Part shown: piece after piece, positions 29,664 through 29,672 of the stretch
How the letters are laid out: every line of letters begins with the position of its first letter
How positions within the stretch are numbered: position 1 is the first letter of the stretch
Source: JBFLVT01 sp036804525
GTDB lineage: Bacteria > Bacillota > Desulfotomaculia > Desulfotomaculales > JASEER01
Length of the DNA: 29,672 bases
NCBI GenBank assembly: GCA_036804525.1
Contig: DAIRSE010000027.1
Coordinates: 1 to 29,672 of the forward strand
Direction: 5' to 3'
Translations under genes and position numbers: made by a program
Notes under the pieces: model-generated
Seen by the model: the letters and a program-made list of their open reading frames with translations, nothing else
What the model was told of the DNA's origin: nothing
Database searches by the model: none

Positions 29664-29672
29664 AGCGAATTC
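29612..29672 (+). repeat. Heptanucleotide array H11 with perfect palindrome
   Basis: Units GTCGGTC, GCCGGTC, GTCAGCC, GTCAGCC, GTCGGAC (29612-29646), then TCGAAG and the palindrome GAATTCGCTAAAGCGAATTC (29653-29672). The whole array is within the hdrA reading frame, and its stop TAA (29661-29663) is in the palindrome loop. Confidence 0.85.

Overview
The window comes from a GC-rich, endospore-forming Firmicute, most like the Peptococcaceae/Thermoanaerobacterales (Desulfotomaculum, Pelotomaculum or Moorella type). The grounds are sporulation genes (spoIID, spoIIID), an SLH-anchored surface protease, a heterodisulfide-reductase HdrA fused to an MvhD domain, and a Bacillus/Clostridia gene order around the ATP synthase operon. 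The assignment rests on gene content and order, not on a database search.

Left part (1-9.2 kb, mostly + strand) is accessory. It holds a hicB-hicA toxin-antitoxin pair, an AbrB-type antitoxin followed by a PIN-domain toxin gene that loses its second half, an ECF sigma factor with a membrane anti-sigma factor (zinc-binding N terminus, DUF4349-like C terminus), a minus-strand coiled-coil protein with 42-bp tandem repeats, a 1367-residue secreted subtilisin-like protease with three SLH domains, and a HEPN/MNT nucleotidyltransferase toxin-antitoxin pair.

Middle and right part (9.2-26.9 kb) is almost entirely on the minus strand. In transcription order it reads: Crp/Fnr regulator; tsaC (ywlC), mntP (ywlD), ywlE, rpiB (ywlF), glyA, wecB, atpZ, atpI, atpB-E-F-H-A-G-D-C; then spoIID, spoIIID, an mreB/mbl gene and a stand-alone pyruvate-kinase C-terminal domain. 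This matches the Bacillus subtilis ywlC-glyA-atp and spoIID/spoIIID-mbl neighbourhoods, with ywlG, upp and murA missing. At the right edge, divergent from the Crp/Fnr gene, lies a complete hdrA-mvhD fusion gene of electron-bifurcation type.

The most unusual feature is a family of degenerate tandem arrays with a strict 7-bp period (units such as GAAGTCA, GAGCATT, GTCAGCC, GATCGGG). They occur in at least eleven places, nearly always in the gap directly after a gene. Several contain the stop codon of the preceding gene (glyA, rpiB, atpD, hdrA). Four end in the same tail, TCGA(A/G)G followed by a GAATTCGC-TAAM-GCGAATTC palindrome. They resemble in form the heptanucleotide STRR repeats known from cyanobacteria. 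Other noncoding signals are a strong hairpin between atpE and atpF, a long GGGGACAGGCTAC palindrome acting as a terminator, and candidate ECF and sigma-E promoters.
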